The notes beneath the pieces are model-generated. The model made no database searches and was not told the origin of the DNA. It saw only the letters and a list, made by a program, of their open reading frames with translations. DNA of 64,000 nt from Atrichornis clamosus (lineage: Eukaryota; Chordata; Aves; Passeriformes; Menuridae): contig WBMZ01010840.1 of assembly GCA_013400975.1 (NCBI GenBank), forward strand, positions 1 to 64,000, written 5' to 3'. Below, piece after piece: positions 13,860-25,716 of this stretch. Every line of letters starts with the position of its first letter. Positions within the stretch are counted from its first letter, which is position 1. The position numbers were made by a program, and so were the translations under genes.

Positions 13860-14056
13860 AGGATAACCGCTCTAAAAATAGACTTGGAGGAGAGGTTTCT
13901 CTTGGGTCCAGTTTCGGGTTCCAGCTGAGCTGGCTTTAGGAAACTTGTTTGCTCCTGTTGCAAGACTACAGTGAGGATATTTCTTATTCTGCCTTCAGCA
14001 TTAATTTTTGGAAATACTGACACACTCACTGTTGGTGGAAATCGAGCACTAACGTT
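13860..14056 (+). promoter_or_regulatory. ASPH: P2 muscle-type promoter with MEF2 site and E-box
   Basis: A perfect MEF2 consensus, CTAAAAATAG, sits at 13872-13881, about 175 bases before the P2 start codon. A CAGCTG E-box of the MyoD/bHLH class is at 13922-13927. The local sequence is less AT-rich than the surrounding intron. Known: the human P2 promoter of this locus, used for junctin and junctate in striated muscle, is activated by MEF2. Inference: the same control applies here. No clear TATA box is seen, and the transcription start is not placed. Confidence 0.72.
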
Positions 14057-14072
14057 ATGGCTGACGACACAG
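14057..14072 (+). CDS. ASPH: ASPH exon 1b (P2 N-terminus, MADDT)
   Basis: Sixteen coding bases: ATG GCT GAC GAC ACA plus one G, then donor gtataa. Spliced to 17053 it gives MADDT-ETKHGG, matching the short acidic N-terminus of mammalian junctin and junctate (Met-Ala-Glu-Asp-Lys-Glu-Thr-Lys). The ATG has G at -3 and G at +4. It leaves the same phase as exon 1a, so the two first exons are interchangeable. It is far too short for any ORF finder and is recognised only by splice phase and family knowledge. Confidence 0.92.
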
Positions 14073-17052
14073 GTATAATCCTAACCTTTTTTTGTGAGCA
14101 AGTGGAAAATGTGTAGTCGCAAATACCAGTTATGTCTCATTTTATAATTGGCAAAATAACTGGCTGTTGTATGTTTTCTTGCCATTTTGCTGTTCTAGCC
14201 TGTGTTACAGGCTGCCTCTGTTCTCTTTGATTACATGTGCTCTGTACTAGAGGTATTCTGTGAGTTGATGGCAGGTGGTTAATTGTAACTAATTTTTTGC
14301 CTTAGCAGAGCATACGTTAACATAAGAGACATTGTTTTGTCTTCAGATATCTGACTTAGAAGTTATTTTTGGAGCATGTAAAATTGCTAGGTATCTTGAA
14401 GGTAAGGTCAAGTGAAAGGGTTTTCATACATTTTTAGCAGGATGTGATGTGGGGGTGGGTGAGATACAGGATTTTATAGATCTGCTGTTGAGCAATAGAC
14501 CGTGCTTTAAGACTTTCTGATGTCTGCATAAAGACATCTGGTGGTGTAAGCACAGGCTTACCAGATATGGCCAGTGACCTACTTCTCACATGGCTGGCAG
14601 CATGTGCAGGGAAAGGGCTTGAGTTGAGAATTAACTGTTTGGAATGAGCTCTGAGCCAGCTTCAATCTTTGCATTGTTTTGTTCTGACCCTGCATGTAGC
14701 ATTATGTGTGCAGACCATAGGTAAATTTTTTGTTACATAACTTCCATTTATATAAAAGTGTTGCGTGATCAAGCTGCCATGGTTGAGTTGTTTTTCAAGC
14801 GTTTTGTAAATAGCTTTGCTATAAGGTAGAAAGCCACAGCATTAAAATGTATCTTTGTGATTATTATGAACTGCATTTTTATAGCAGAATCTATTTTTGA
14901 TGCATTTGTGTGAAACAGTCTTTTATACTGGAAAAAATGTGAACAATTATGCTTGATTACTCAAATGAATTCTTTTCTTTCATCTTACTGTTCTTCTAAT
15001 AAGTAAAGCCCCTTTCTTCAGAGGCAGCTAGCAGTAAACAGTAGAAAACAGGAAGGTAAATGAGTGTGAAATGCAGTAAGATCCTCTTTCCTGTTTGCTC
15101 TGGAACAAAGTTGCAATCTGGAATAATTTAAAATGTTTTTAACCTTAGGGTTTCATTTTAAATGTATACAAAGCTTTCATTGACTACCTTGGTACGCAGG
15201 TGTAGTAAAGCCCTACTGTTACATACTGTAATTATTTATTTCTCAATACTGATATTTCCAGCTTGAGAGTATTGTAAGTAATTGTCATACAGTTGAGCAT
15301 ATTTCTGAAAGTACTGGCACACGTTGCTTGTCTTTCCCTCTTTTTTCGGGCTACCCATACATTTCCCACAAGAGAGATGTTGCAATGAGCTGTGTATATG
15401 GAGACTGCACGTATGTACTTAGGGGACTGTGCAGTGGCAAGTGATACATGCCTGATATGAAGCTAAGTTGTCTTAGTTTCTCTCTGAATGTTATTGGACA
15501 TCTGTGTTTAATGTAGAAAAGGAACTAAACAGTTGGTATTTGATCTTTGAAGGGAGTGGTCTTAATAAAAGAATTTTTTTCTTCAATAAAATGCTGAGCT
15601 GAGTAAGAGTTGACATGGGTCAGTGGTTTTTTTATTGGTCTGAACTCAATATATAGCACAATGAGAAAAGTATTCTATAACAGCTATAAACCTGATGGCA
15701 AACAGACTCTGAAAGTACTTATATATAGTATCTGTTACAAATATAAGTCAGTCGCCCATCTCTCATTACTTACCTTTCAGAGTTAGTCCATTTTATTGTA
15801 AAAAACAATTGTGTTGATATTTAGCTGCTGAGAATATTTTTTTTCTTTTTCTATGATCAGTGTTTTTAAATGCATCAAACATTAATTGCAATTAGTATGA
15901 TAAAGTTAACTCTTTACCTTATGTTATCACAATATTCTTGATCAAATTTCTCAAGTACTTCAAAACATGTAAGAAATAGTTTTGTTTGAATAACTGGGCC
16001 TGCAAGTGGCTGAACAGGCAAAAGTTGATTCTTAAAATGGAATGAAGTGGAATAGACTGATGGACATGAAACTGCAGCCAAGGACAAGCCTTGTAGCAGT
16101 AATGTCAGGGGGCAGAAGAGCAGACCTTGAGCTCTGAAGAAAGGCCACAGGCATCTTTTTGGGTACATATTTGTTTATTATGTATATGTATCCCTCTTTC
16201 ACCAAAACAATCCTAAAACAACAGACGAAGCAATTTATGTCTTCCCTAGTAGCGATGCCCGTTTGAAACCTGCTGCCCATGTGCTAGGTCAAGGTCTGTC
16301 TTTCCCAGTCATTTATTTATATGCATTTGCTTTCCATATGCACAGTTAAAGTGTGATTTGTGTTATGTCTCTGTGTCATCCTTTTACTTGTATGTTCCAT
16401 AGGATTAGATCTCTAGAGTTTAGCATGGAGTGAATCTCTGCTTAATTCTAAGCATCAGGGAAGATGTTTTTAGTTGTTTAAGTATCTGAATTTGGAGTCT
16501 TGCCCTTAATAAGGTTCAGGTTTTAGAGTTTTCTTAGGCTCTTTGAATTTTCGCCTTGGTTCTGTGAGCTATTTCAACTAGTTTTGAAACTCGATTCAGG
16601 AGAAATTCTTTTCTTGCAAAGCTTTTCTGCTGGCCACAGTGTCCTCTGGTGGCAGTCTGGGAACTGCGGGCACAAATGCAAAGCATCTCAAAAATGTGAA
16701 TCTCTGTGTACATACACATCAAAGGAGAGCAAGGCAGAACTTCCAGCTAAGTTGTAAGACAAATTACAGGGGGGCTTTTGGTGTTCAGTTGGTTATGAGG
16801 CTTTAGCTTAGATAATCATCAAGCTTCTCATGATAATTCACCGTGAAATGAAAAACAAGTAAAAGTGGTGAAGTTAAAAAAAAAAAAACCGAAACAAAAT
16901 ACTCCCCAATAACAGCAAAACCCACCAAAAAAATTGTTGCTCAAATATCTTGTATTCTGTGTAGTCCTAAGCAACAAGTTTTATAATTATATCCTCAATA
17001 ACAGTTTTCTCTTACACACATCCATTTTTCCTACTTGTTTTTCTTTTAACAG
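14073..17052 (+). other. ASPH: Intron between exon 1b and the membrane exon
   Basis: About 3 kb of AT-rich intron. I see no gene, no CR1 copy and no convincing extra exon. A short A-run is at about 16867-16880. Confidence 0.7.
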
Positions 17053-17202
17053 AGACTAAGCATGGAGGAGGCAAGAATGGAAAGAAAGAAGGCCTCTCTG
17101 GAAGCTCATTTTTCACCTGGTTTATGGTAATTGCTTTGCTGGGAGTTTGGACATCAGTAGCAGTTGTCTGGTTTGAACTTGTAGATTATGAAGAAGTTCT
17201 AG
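17053..17202 (+). CDS. ASPH: ASPH exon 2, cytoplasmic basic stretch and membrane anchor
   Basis: Shared by all isoforms. It starts after ...aacag and encodes ETKHGGGKNGKKEG, then a hydrophobic run SSFFTWFMVIALLG through VAVVWF, then ELVDYEEVL. In P2 numbering the single transmembrane helix spans about residues 25-46. The basic residues before it predict a cytosolic N-terminus and lumenal C-terminus (type II). The sequence is nearly identical to mammalian ASPH/junctin. It is 150 nt, phase 1 to phase 1, with donor CTAG|gtaaga. The next 729 bases are plain intron. Confidence 0.97.
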
Positions 17203-17931
17203 GTAAGAATTTTGAATCTTAAGATTCTTCTAATAATATTATGATATGCATTAAATGAAGGCCTTTTAAAATTTCTAGGTAGATCATTTGACTAATGCAT
17301 TGTTTGCAGATGACCTACATGATAAAAATAGGCAGTGTAGTTCGAAAAGTATGTTTTAATGCTGAACAGTATTATGGTGTTAAAATGGGGTTCTCTTAAA
17401 AGGGTATTAACATCCTGCAGGATCTCTTCGTTGCACGTGTACTGCAGTTCATTTGAGAGGTCAGCTAAATATGCATTTTGTGAACTAAAGCTCTCAGAAA
17501 CTCGCAGCAGTGGTTGAAAGTGGGCAGCTATTGTTAGCCCTCCTCTCATGGACTGTGATGCCTGTAGGGTCAGGACAGCTGGTCAGTCACCCTCTCACGA
17601 GTGAGATGTTGAATGACCTCAGTTTTAAACCTATAGCTGTGATGATTGTATCTCAATATGACAATTTTAATTAAAGTACTGTTAATATAATATTTAAGGG
17701 TACAAATGAATATCTCAAACTTCAAGATGTATGTCCAAAGGTACAGCTGTTGTCCCTGATGTTGTAGGATTCAACATGCACTTCTTCAACTGCTGGTTTT
17801 ACAAAATTTGCAAATCTGTTGGTATATGCTTTTTTGATCTGGACTGATTTTTTAAGAGAAGCTTCTAGTTTGAAACTTAATGGGGTCTAGTGATGTGAAT
17901 AATGTTTTTTGTATTTCTACCATGCATGCAG

Positions 17932-17976
17932 CCAAAGCAAAGGATTTCCGTTATAACTTGTCAGAGGTCCTACAAG
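17932..17976 (+). CDS. ASPH: ASPH 45-nt cassette exon (AKAKDFRYNLSEVLQ)
   Basis: It begins after ...catgcag and ends before gtagga. It adds 15 residues, AKAKDFRYNLSEVLQ, just lumenal to the membrane anchor. Skipping or including it keeps frame, since both ends are phase 1. The same insert is known in some mammalian junctin/ASPH splice forms. Its function is unclear; it lengthens the juxtamembrane lumenal stalk. The 1.26-kb intron that follows shows nothing else. Confidence 0.93.
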
Positions 17977-19238
17977 GTAGGATATTAGAGAAATAACCTT
18001 GCTTTACAGTTCCTTGACTGAAAGTTTTGGGTTACTTTATTATGTTTTGAGTTTTTCTAAAGAATTGCTTTTCTTCTGCAATGACATGAAGCTCAGTCAT
18101 TTCTCATCTGTCTCATTTTTCATGGTTTTGAAGGTGATATAATTCTTATTTCTAGGGAATTACATTTTTGCACGTCTGCTGTATTTGACCGTAAACTGAT
18201 ACAGATCCTTTGTAATGGATTTCTTCCATACAATGGTGATGGACATATTTTTTCTATTCGAGACCCAAGTCTGAATTTTTTATTTCACAAAACTGTTCTC
18301 TAATTTTCTAAGTACCATATTAAGAACTATATTTCATTTATTTTGATAGCAAGAAAATTCTGCCTCCATTTAGAGAATGACAAGTGTAGTAAACAGTCAA
18401 TCTATAAGGACACAGAGTTCTGCAAGCTGTGCAAAGTTTAATCCTGTTAAAAGTTGTGACTGAATTTTATCAAGCCTATAATTAGATAAATATCTACTGG
18501 CTTGGTGATCCCAGGGCACTTCAAATCCAGGATACCACAGTTCTGTGCTGAAAATTCTCTTTTAATAGAAACTGAGTTTTCCCTCTGTATATACCTAGGG
18601 CTGGTAGAGCTGCAGTTTCAAAAACAAAAAATGAGAAAACTGATTTATTAGTCATATATGAAAGGATGGACAACTTTTTTTTGTCTGCATGGAAGGTTAT
18701 ACAATTTTTGATAAAGTTTATGAATGGGTTTCCTTTGCCTGGGAAGTAGGCTGCTTACTTTCTATTGACTTGTCACTAAAAACTACATACTTACATACTT
18801 ACCTCTTTTCTGAGAATTTAGAATTGCGGGAAGCACGTAATCAGAAAACAATTATTTTATTAATTTTTGTTTTGTTATTTATTTTCCCTCAAACACGTTG
18901 AATGTTTCTTGTGAACTTAAATTTTATTCTGAACAAAGCACATTCACGTCAAGTACCTAACTACAGACTTGTTTTAAATCTGCAGGCAGCAATATAAATG
19001 TATGGAAAAAACCCAAACTTCTGTTTGGTCTCAAGTCCCGGAAATACAGAAAGGAACTTGAAATATTTGTGGTATTTTCCAGGAAATTTAAATTGTGGTT
19101 AAGAAGATTACAGCTAAATTTTTAAACATATGATAATAACCTAGCATTGACAGTCACCCATTGCATATTGAAAACACTGTGCTGGAAACAAATAGCCGAA
19201 TGCCTAATTGTCTTTTCTTCCTCTCTCTGCAATTCTAG

Positions 19239-19307
19239 GCAAGCTTGGGATATATGATGCTGATGGAGATGGAGATTTTGATGTGGAAGATGCTAAAGTA
19301 TTGCTAG
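19239..19307 (+). CDS. ASPH: ASPH EF-hand-like exon, ends at a GC donor
   Basis: It encodes KLGIYDADGDGDFDVEDA followed by KVLL, conserved in junctin, junctate and ASPH. The loop D-A-D-G-D-G-D-F-D-V-E-D resembles an EF-hand calcium loop, with Asp rather than Glu at position 12. The acceptor is ...aattctag. The exon must end at 19307 for the phase-1 joins to 25250, 33228 or 40257, and the intron there begins GCAAGT. This is a GC-AG intron with an otherwise consensus donor. The nearby GT at 19312 would break frame. The open frame runs on into the intron for about 115 bases without homology. Confidence 0.94.
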   Translation, partial: ASLGYMMLMEMEILMWKMLKYC

Positions 19308-22300
19308 GCAAGTACAAATGGAGGTGGAACTATCTGTATAATTCCGTTGGCATGTTCATATTTGGCTATTTTTTAATGTCAAAACAATATTTCTGTTTTG
19401 ATTTTTTTTTTTCCTTAATTTGAAAACTTAAATTGATTTAATTGTGATGGGTTTTTTTCTTAATGCAAGTTGTAGGATTAGATGCTACCTTGTAGCAATT
19501 TTTATTCTTTTTCTTCTAATATAGCAATGTTAGTGGAAAGTATTTAATTACTTAAAGGATTACTTTGAAATTAGGTGGTTTATGCTGCCATATCGAATGT
19601 TGAAAGTTGGTTGTGTTTATTAATAAATTGTCAGATGCAGTACCTAAGATGCTTCAAGAGTTAAAACATTGTTTGTGTAAACATGTTAAACCAGGTCCAC
19701 TTTTAAAATTAATTTACACATGCCTTTGTAATTCTTAGATGACTATTTGTGTAGTGTATTTCTGTACTGTCTTTCCTTTATTCTGAATTCTCCACAAGTC
19801 TGTTCATTTTCTTTCCCCTTCAGAAATAGTACATGACATGAATTTTTCTTCTTTGACATTGAAACACTGGATTTAGGCTTCTGTTCCTTGTAATTTGTGA
19901 GAATGTCTTTCTGCTCACTGTGTATTCTTCAAAGGGAAATTTCGATCACTAGACGTGCTTCATGATACTGTTCTTTACTACATCTTTTAAAGCACTGCCT
20001 TCTTCAGCTTCACAGTCAAGCATTGGATAGATACTTCTTGCATACCTGTTGTTAGAAAGTTTATTTTTTAAAATTGGTTTATTCAAACGTAAACCTATGC
20101 TTAGGACACAAACCTATCAAATTAAACAAATGAACACAACAACAAAAACCCCAGCATAGTAAATAATAGCTTGAGCAGAGGACAAAGTGGAATATATCCA
20201 ACCAGTCAAAGTTACCAGTAGTACATGAGGATGTTATGGTGTGTTACTGGAAATTAATATTCCATAAAAGTCAGTTTATCATAATTTTATTTTTTCCTCC
20301 ATATATCTGGAGAAATAAGCAAGTCTTTGGGAGAGTGTGTGTTCATTTGTTTAATCCCTTCATGGTTTATAGAAAACCCATGTAATCAGCTGAGCCAGTT
20401 GGGAGTGTGAATGTGAGGGGCACTCCAAAGACTCTCCAGTGCTCTGAATGACTTCAGAGCTACAGACTGGGTGTTAATTATAAGACATGACTAAGGTAAC
20501 ACTTTGTATAGTTATAATCCTAATTTTTCCTTTGTTTATTATATATTGTATAGAAAGTGGATATCCATTTCTTGTGAGTTAGATTGGTTGGACTCAGATT
20601 GCCAGGGTGGTAGCCAGACACATTCTGCTGCTTTGTTACATCTTTGTTTTTTGCAGCCTGATATAGCCGGGACTTCTGCCAGTGCATGAAAGTGTTTCTA
20701 TTAAAAGCTTGTCTTATCATACATTTAAACCCTATACTTCAAATGTGACATTAAAAGGTCACAGATCAAAATCTATTTTTATTATTTTTGAAAAGTTTCT
20801 TAGAAATAGGATTTTATCTCATTTAAGTTTGAGAATAATTTCTGTGTTATGAAAGAAATGATAAATTTTGAAGTTTTGTGACGTTGAGAAAATTATGAAT
20901 ACAAAAATATATTTTTTTCTAAGAACTAGCATATAATATTATTAACTGAACTTCCCTGTAAATTACTGTGCTTGTTTGTATTTAAAAGTTAATATCAACT
21001 AAAAAATGAACACCACAATGCAGACTGAAATTATCTCATTGATGCAGAAACTTGAAGACTGGATTCTCTCTTGGGGAATTTGTCTTCCAGAATTAAGTCT
21101 TTGTAGTAAAGGAAACTGTATAGTAACCATAAATTCAACAGCATTAGGGTAACTTTCTAAATATTGAATGCAAAGCTCCTTTTATTTGTGAGGATTTTGT
21201 TAGTACATATGCTGTATTTGAAAGCTTTTTACATTCTGGGATTTTTCTCTGGGTCAGACTGCCATAACAGCAAGTGGCTTCTCTGCTGAAGAAGGAGAGA
21301 ATGCAGTTTGATGTTTAATGATAAGACTTCATATGCTTTTTTCTTTTCTGTTCTTTAGCTATTATAGCACTAGTATTGCATATTGAAGTTGTGACATGCA
21401 CAGTGGTTTAACGTTGTCCACTTCCATAAGCTTTAGTTTTCGCTACAAATTTTAAGATTGAATTTCATATTAATGGTAATTATCTCTCAATTAAATTTTG
21501 AGAAATGCATCTACCAGCATGAGTTTATTTTATATTTCAAATAATGGTTTAGTAGCTGATAACTTAATAGTTTTCTGTACTACTTGGGCATACCTAAATA
21601 GAAGAATTAAAATTTATTATTTCTTGTTTGTATAAGGTATGGTAGGCTCTGTTCTTTTTCTTTGTTGGAGTCAAATGTTTGGTGATTAAGTTCTCCTCAG
21701 GTATATGTGTAATCTTAAAAAGGGTGTGCTAGAAGTGTATTCTTCTCCTCTTCCCCCATTCCCCATGTGCGTGAAGAGAATGAAAAAAAACCCCAAAACC
21801 CACCTAAAACCCTACCAGTCAACCAAATCCAAGTATTTGTGGGATATTGTAGCATTAAAAAAAAATTATCTGTGGTGGAAATGCAGACTTGTTGAAGCTG
21901 GTCTTCACCATTATCTTGCAGATTTTGTCTTTTTCATAGGTTTTTGTGAGGTTTTGTTTACAGAATTCTTTCTGGTAGTGGGAAGACTTTGTACTCTCTT
22001 CTTTTGGAGGCCCCTGTTTGCAGTACTTTGCTTCCCACTTTTTGTCCACTTCACTCTGATTGCACTCTGAAGGGTGTTATTCTTAGGGGGAGTGTTGCAC
22101 TTCTGTACTTCATTTACCTCAGTACAGAGAAGCAGTGGTTTTAGTGGTATTACTGAAAAATGGCATGCACAGTGGGTACCAATGTCTGTTGTAATAGTAG
22201 TGTCTTTGGAACCAAGCTGTTTCTTTTGACTTTAGTCCCTTTTAACAAGCAACAATATCCTGAGAAATTCTGCTGAAATGGTTGCTGTAGTAAGTACAGT

Positions 22301-25174
22301 TTTGGAACTGCAGCTACGGAAAACAATCACTGTATTTTTCTTGAGCATTTAGTTCAGAGTAGTCCCGCTATGCAGAAAATGGAAAAACCCCATCCTAGTG
22401 TATCAGCAGAGAAAGGGTAGTTAGCAGTAGAATCCAAGTAAACAAACTTCTTGTTCACCTGCAGTAGAAATACATGTTTGCAGGCAGCTGCACCAAGATT
22501 GCACGTTCAAAAAATCTGTAGTGAGAAAATAGGAGTTAGAAGAATGCTTTTGTGCAGTTCAACTGTTTAGGATAAGTTTCATACTCTTCCCTATTTTTGT
22601 CATGTTCTACTGCAACATCTTCACATATTCAAGGTTGGCTTTTGCTCCTTCTAGTAAAAAGAGATGTTTGCAGGAGAAGAAAGACTTTGTCTTGTTAAAT
22701 GCATGTAGGTAGGCCCTCTTGAATAGGTAAAGATTTTGACTCCTTTGTTCACTTGGATTTTAATTGTGATGTTAAGACTTCTCTTGAAATGAAGTAGCTG
22801 TATCCTGTGAGTCACTGCTTTAGCGTGGTATGGCTACCTGCTTGGACAGCTCTGGTTTTGTCACCATTTTCAGATGCTTGTTATGATGCTTTTGTGGACT
22901 TACAAGTTTTTATTTTGAAAAGCAGTTCTTGATTATGGGGGTGAATGAAGATGAGAAATACTTTGAGTCCTAATTACTTCAGGTTTTTTTTTTTTTTTTT
23001 ACTCTTTGTTAGAAAAAAAGGTAATTTTATGGAATACTGTGTTATTTTAACTCAGGCTGAAGTATTGTCTGAGGGATTTTTTGCATTGTTTAGTTTGTTT
23101 TTGTTTTTATTTAGATTCAAAGGCCATTATCTTCATCTTGGATAGTTTTGCAAAAAATTGTAAAGAAAGGGTTTAAGATTTTGTTGTTTGGTGGTTTTAA
23201 TGGCAAAGACTGTAAGACATATTCTTCCAGTTTCTGTAGTTCTCTTTGGTGTCCTAGTATTTTCAAAGAAAATATACTGCTGTATTCCATTTCATAAAAG
23301 TAGTTGCTCAAAAATCTTATTCTTGACTGATTAGTGCAAGAACAGGGGCATCTATATAATTCTGCACATGCTTACAGAAATGACGTCTAAAGCCTGAAGT
23401 GTTTTGGGAATAGTGTGGGTTTTTTTGTTTGTTTTTGGTTTTTTATACCAGATTCTGACAGAATAGAATGAAGTATTTATAATTCTGTGTTTATAACTTA
23501 GATTTTATTTTTAGGGTTTTTTTTAGATTCGAGTTTCCATTCTTAAACTGAGATTTCATTCTTCAGTAAATATCCTGACTTTGGCTTATGTTTTTACATC
23601 TTGCTTGATCCAAATTTTGAAAACAGGTTAGAATGACAACTGACTACTGTGCATAAAGTTGTTTATAAAATTTAATTTTTATAGAACTAAGCCATGGAAG
23701 AAGTTGGAGAGGGATATTTATAATACCTTGATTGCCTCCTGGATTCAATCTATCATTTTTAACCTTTGGGCTATCCAGTGAAAAGTTAAAGAGAATGACT
23801 GGTCACTCAAGTAGAGGTTCTGGACATCCAGGTACAAGGATGTGGAATATCATGGACTTGGAAGTTTCCTCAGAATTATCATTGATACTTTCACTATGTG
23901 CTGTAAGAAAAACGTGTTGAAATGTGTTAAATGTCTCTGCCATGAACTTCTCTATCTTGAATGTTTCATTAACCTGCATCTAATATTGCTTCGTAGTCTG
24001 CATGTGCAACATGTTCACTTAATTTTATGTTTCAACAATCTGTCTTCACCTTTAGCTCACTTTTCTGCTTGTCTGTTCAACACAAATGAAGGTTTGTTCT
24101 GGTTAGAAGTGGGGGAGATTTCCTCCCTCTGCAGCTTTAAAGCATACCAGTAATTGACTGTTTGTTGTTGCCTGGTCATTCTGTTGTGCTTTTCCTAGAA
24201 TGGAAAAGTTGAAATGTTATTCAGTAACAACTGTAAAACAGTGATTTTAATTACACTACCAAACCAAAACAAAACCCTGCCAAAAACCAGGAGGGGATGA
24301 AAGCATTAGCCATGGCTTATTTGTATTTTACAAATGCCAGTTAAATCAGTGAGTCTTGTAACATAAAATAGTAACTTCTATTATTAGGGAGTTCAGCAGC
24401 GATGACCTCTTTCTTTGCTGATCTGGCCATCTCTACTTTAGCTCTTTACCCTGCTTTAGATTTTCTCTAAAACAAAACACATACCCTGTATTGGCTGCCT
24501 ATTCATTTTTATCAAGTGTTCTGTATATCCTCAGGTGTGGAAGTAATTCCTGAGGACCAAGTATATCATGTGGAAACTCTATCATAGAAAAAAATTATTT
24601 GAGAAACATGTTTAAAAACCCAAACAAGCAAACAAACTGCAAAACAACACCCCCCAGCAATTAGAATCCTCACTTCTAAGCAAAATCAAAATGCTGCATG
24701 GTCGAATGTTATCCTTGACAGTGTGTCTGTGACGAGTTTGTTTATATACTCTTTGCTTTTAATTTTTATTCTCGGCCATCAGTTGCAAGCTGTCAAATTT
24801 GAACATGATGGTTTAAAAAATAAAAAAGGCACATTGAATGATTTTAATTAATGGAAGATTACTGTTAAAAAATTGCCTAAAGGTGAATGCTGTGGCAATA
24901 GACCTGAATAAAGATGGGTTTAGTTTTAGGACTGGGAAAAAGGGAAAGCAAAGCAATCGCTTTTTTTTTTTTTTAGTAAGATTCTGGCATAACATTTTGC
25001 ATGTTTATTGCCCAAATTATAGTCTGTACTTGGAAAGATTCAACTTCCTTAACTTTCTGTTTCCTAGTTAGCATTCCTGTAAAGACTTCTGTCTGTGACA
25101 AGAGATGTCTTTCACAGATCCTCCTTTTACAGTTTCCTTTTTCCACCTAACTGCTGTCTCTTTTTTCCCCTTCC
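19308..25174 (+). other. ASPH: Long intron after the EF-hand-like exon, no gene seen
   Basis: About 5.9 kb of AT-rich intron with several T-runs (for example near 22985-23000). The open frames at 21705-22070 and 23842-24153 have no recognised family, no splice support and ordinary intron composition. No exon of this locus was recognised here. Confidence 0.65.
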
Positions 25175-25175
25175 C

Positions 25176-25230
<55 letters not shown>
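25175..25230 (+). repeat. (CT)n microsatellite in a polypyrimidine tract
   Basis: The tract is a pure CT dinucleotide for 22 units at 25187-25230, preceded by imperfect CT from 25175. It ends 19 bases before the AG acceptor of exon 25250, so it forms most of that exon's polypyrimidine tract. Such repeats vary in length and could tune recognition of the exon. Confidence 0.97.
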
Positions 25231-25234
<4 letters not shown>

Positions 25235-25249
25235 TCTATTCTTGTGTAG

Positions 25250-25491
25250 GCCTGACCAAAGATGGCAGTAATGAAAATATTGATTCCCTTGAGGAAGTCC
25301 TTAATATTTTAGCAGAGGAAAGCTCTGATTGGTTTTATGGCTTTCTCTCATTTCTCTATGATGTATTGACTCCTTTTGAAATACTAGAAGAAGAAGAGAG
25401 TGAAGCTGCAGATGATGTTGATGGTACGTCACAGAATGAAGGGGTTCAGGGAAAAAAGACTTGTGTTATTTTGGATTTACAGAACCAGTGA
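25250..25491 (+). CDS. ASPH: ASPH/junctin alternative exon, with read-through stop
   Basis: The acceptor is ...tgtgtag. It encodes LTKDGSNENIDSLEEV, a conserved stretch with SSDWFYGFLSFLYD, then an acidic EEEES tail. Two endings are visible. An internal donor after 25423 (GATG|gtacgt) gives a 174-nt in-phase cassette that could join 33228 or 40257. Without splicing there, the frame continues GTSQNEGVQG to TGA at 25489-25491, ending DLQNQ. Mammalian ASPH has a matching short isoform with almost the same C-terminus, so the read-through is conserved and probably real. The product would be about 158 residues from P2, anchored and lumenal, with no catalytic domain. Confidence 0.92.
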
Positions 25492-25710
25492 CTGAAAGAC
25501 TAATTTGATTGGCTTTCAAAAATGTCCGTGAAATCATCAGTCTTAATATAACAAGAATTTATGGCATTGAGGGGAACCTCCCAAATGGACACTATAAAGA
25601 TTGAACTAAAGTCAGGCATGCAATGCTGTTCCAGTAGTTGAAAGCCTTTCAATAATTTTTCCATTTTTGTGACAGGATGACAAATATTACACAGCTGTGT
25701 AAATATGTAG

Positions 25711-25716
25711 AATAAA
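25711..25716 (+). terminator. ASPH: Candidate polyadenylation signal, exon 25250 isoform
   Basis: AATAAA 220 bases after the read-through stop, followed by a GT-rich stretch (tgtgattgtgtag). A second AATAAA is at 25975-25980. Either could end the short isoform's mRNA. Confidence 0.6.

Noticed and set aside
21705..22070. 121-residue open frame in a long intron
   Set aside because: No family resemblance, runs across A- and T-runs, and lacks splice or promoter support.
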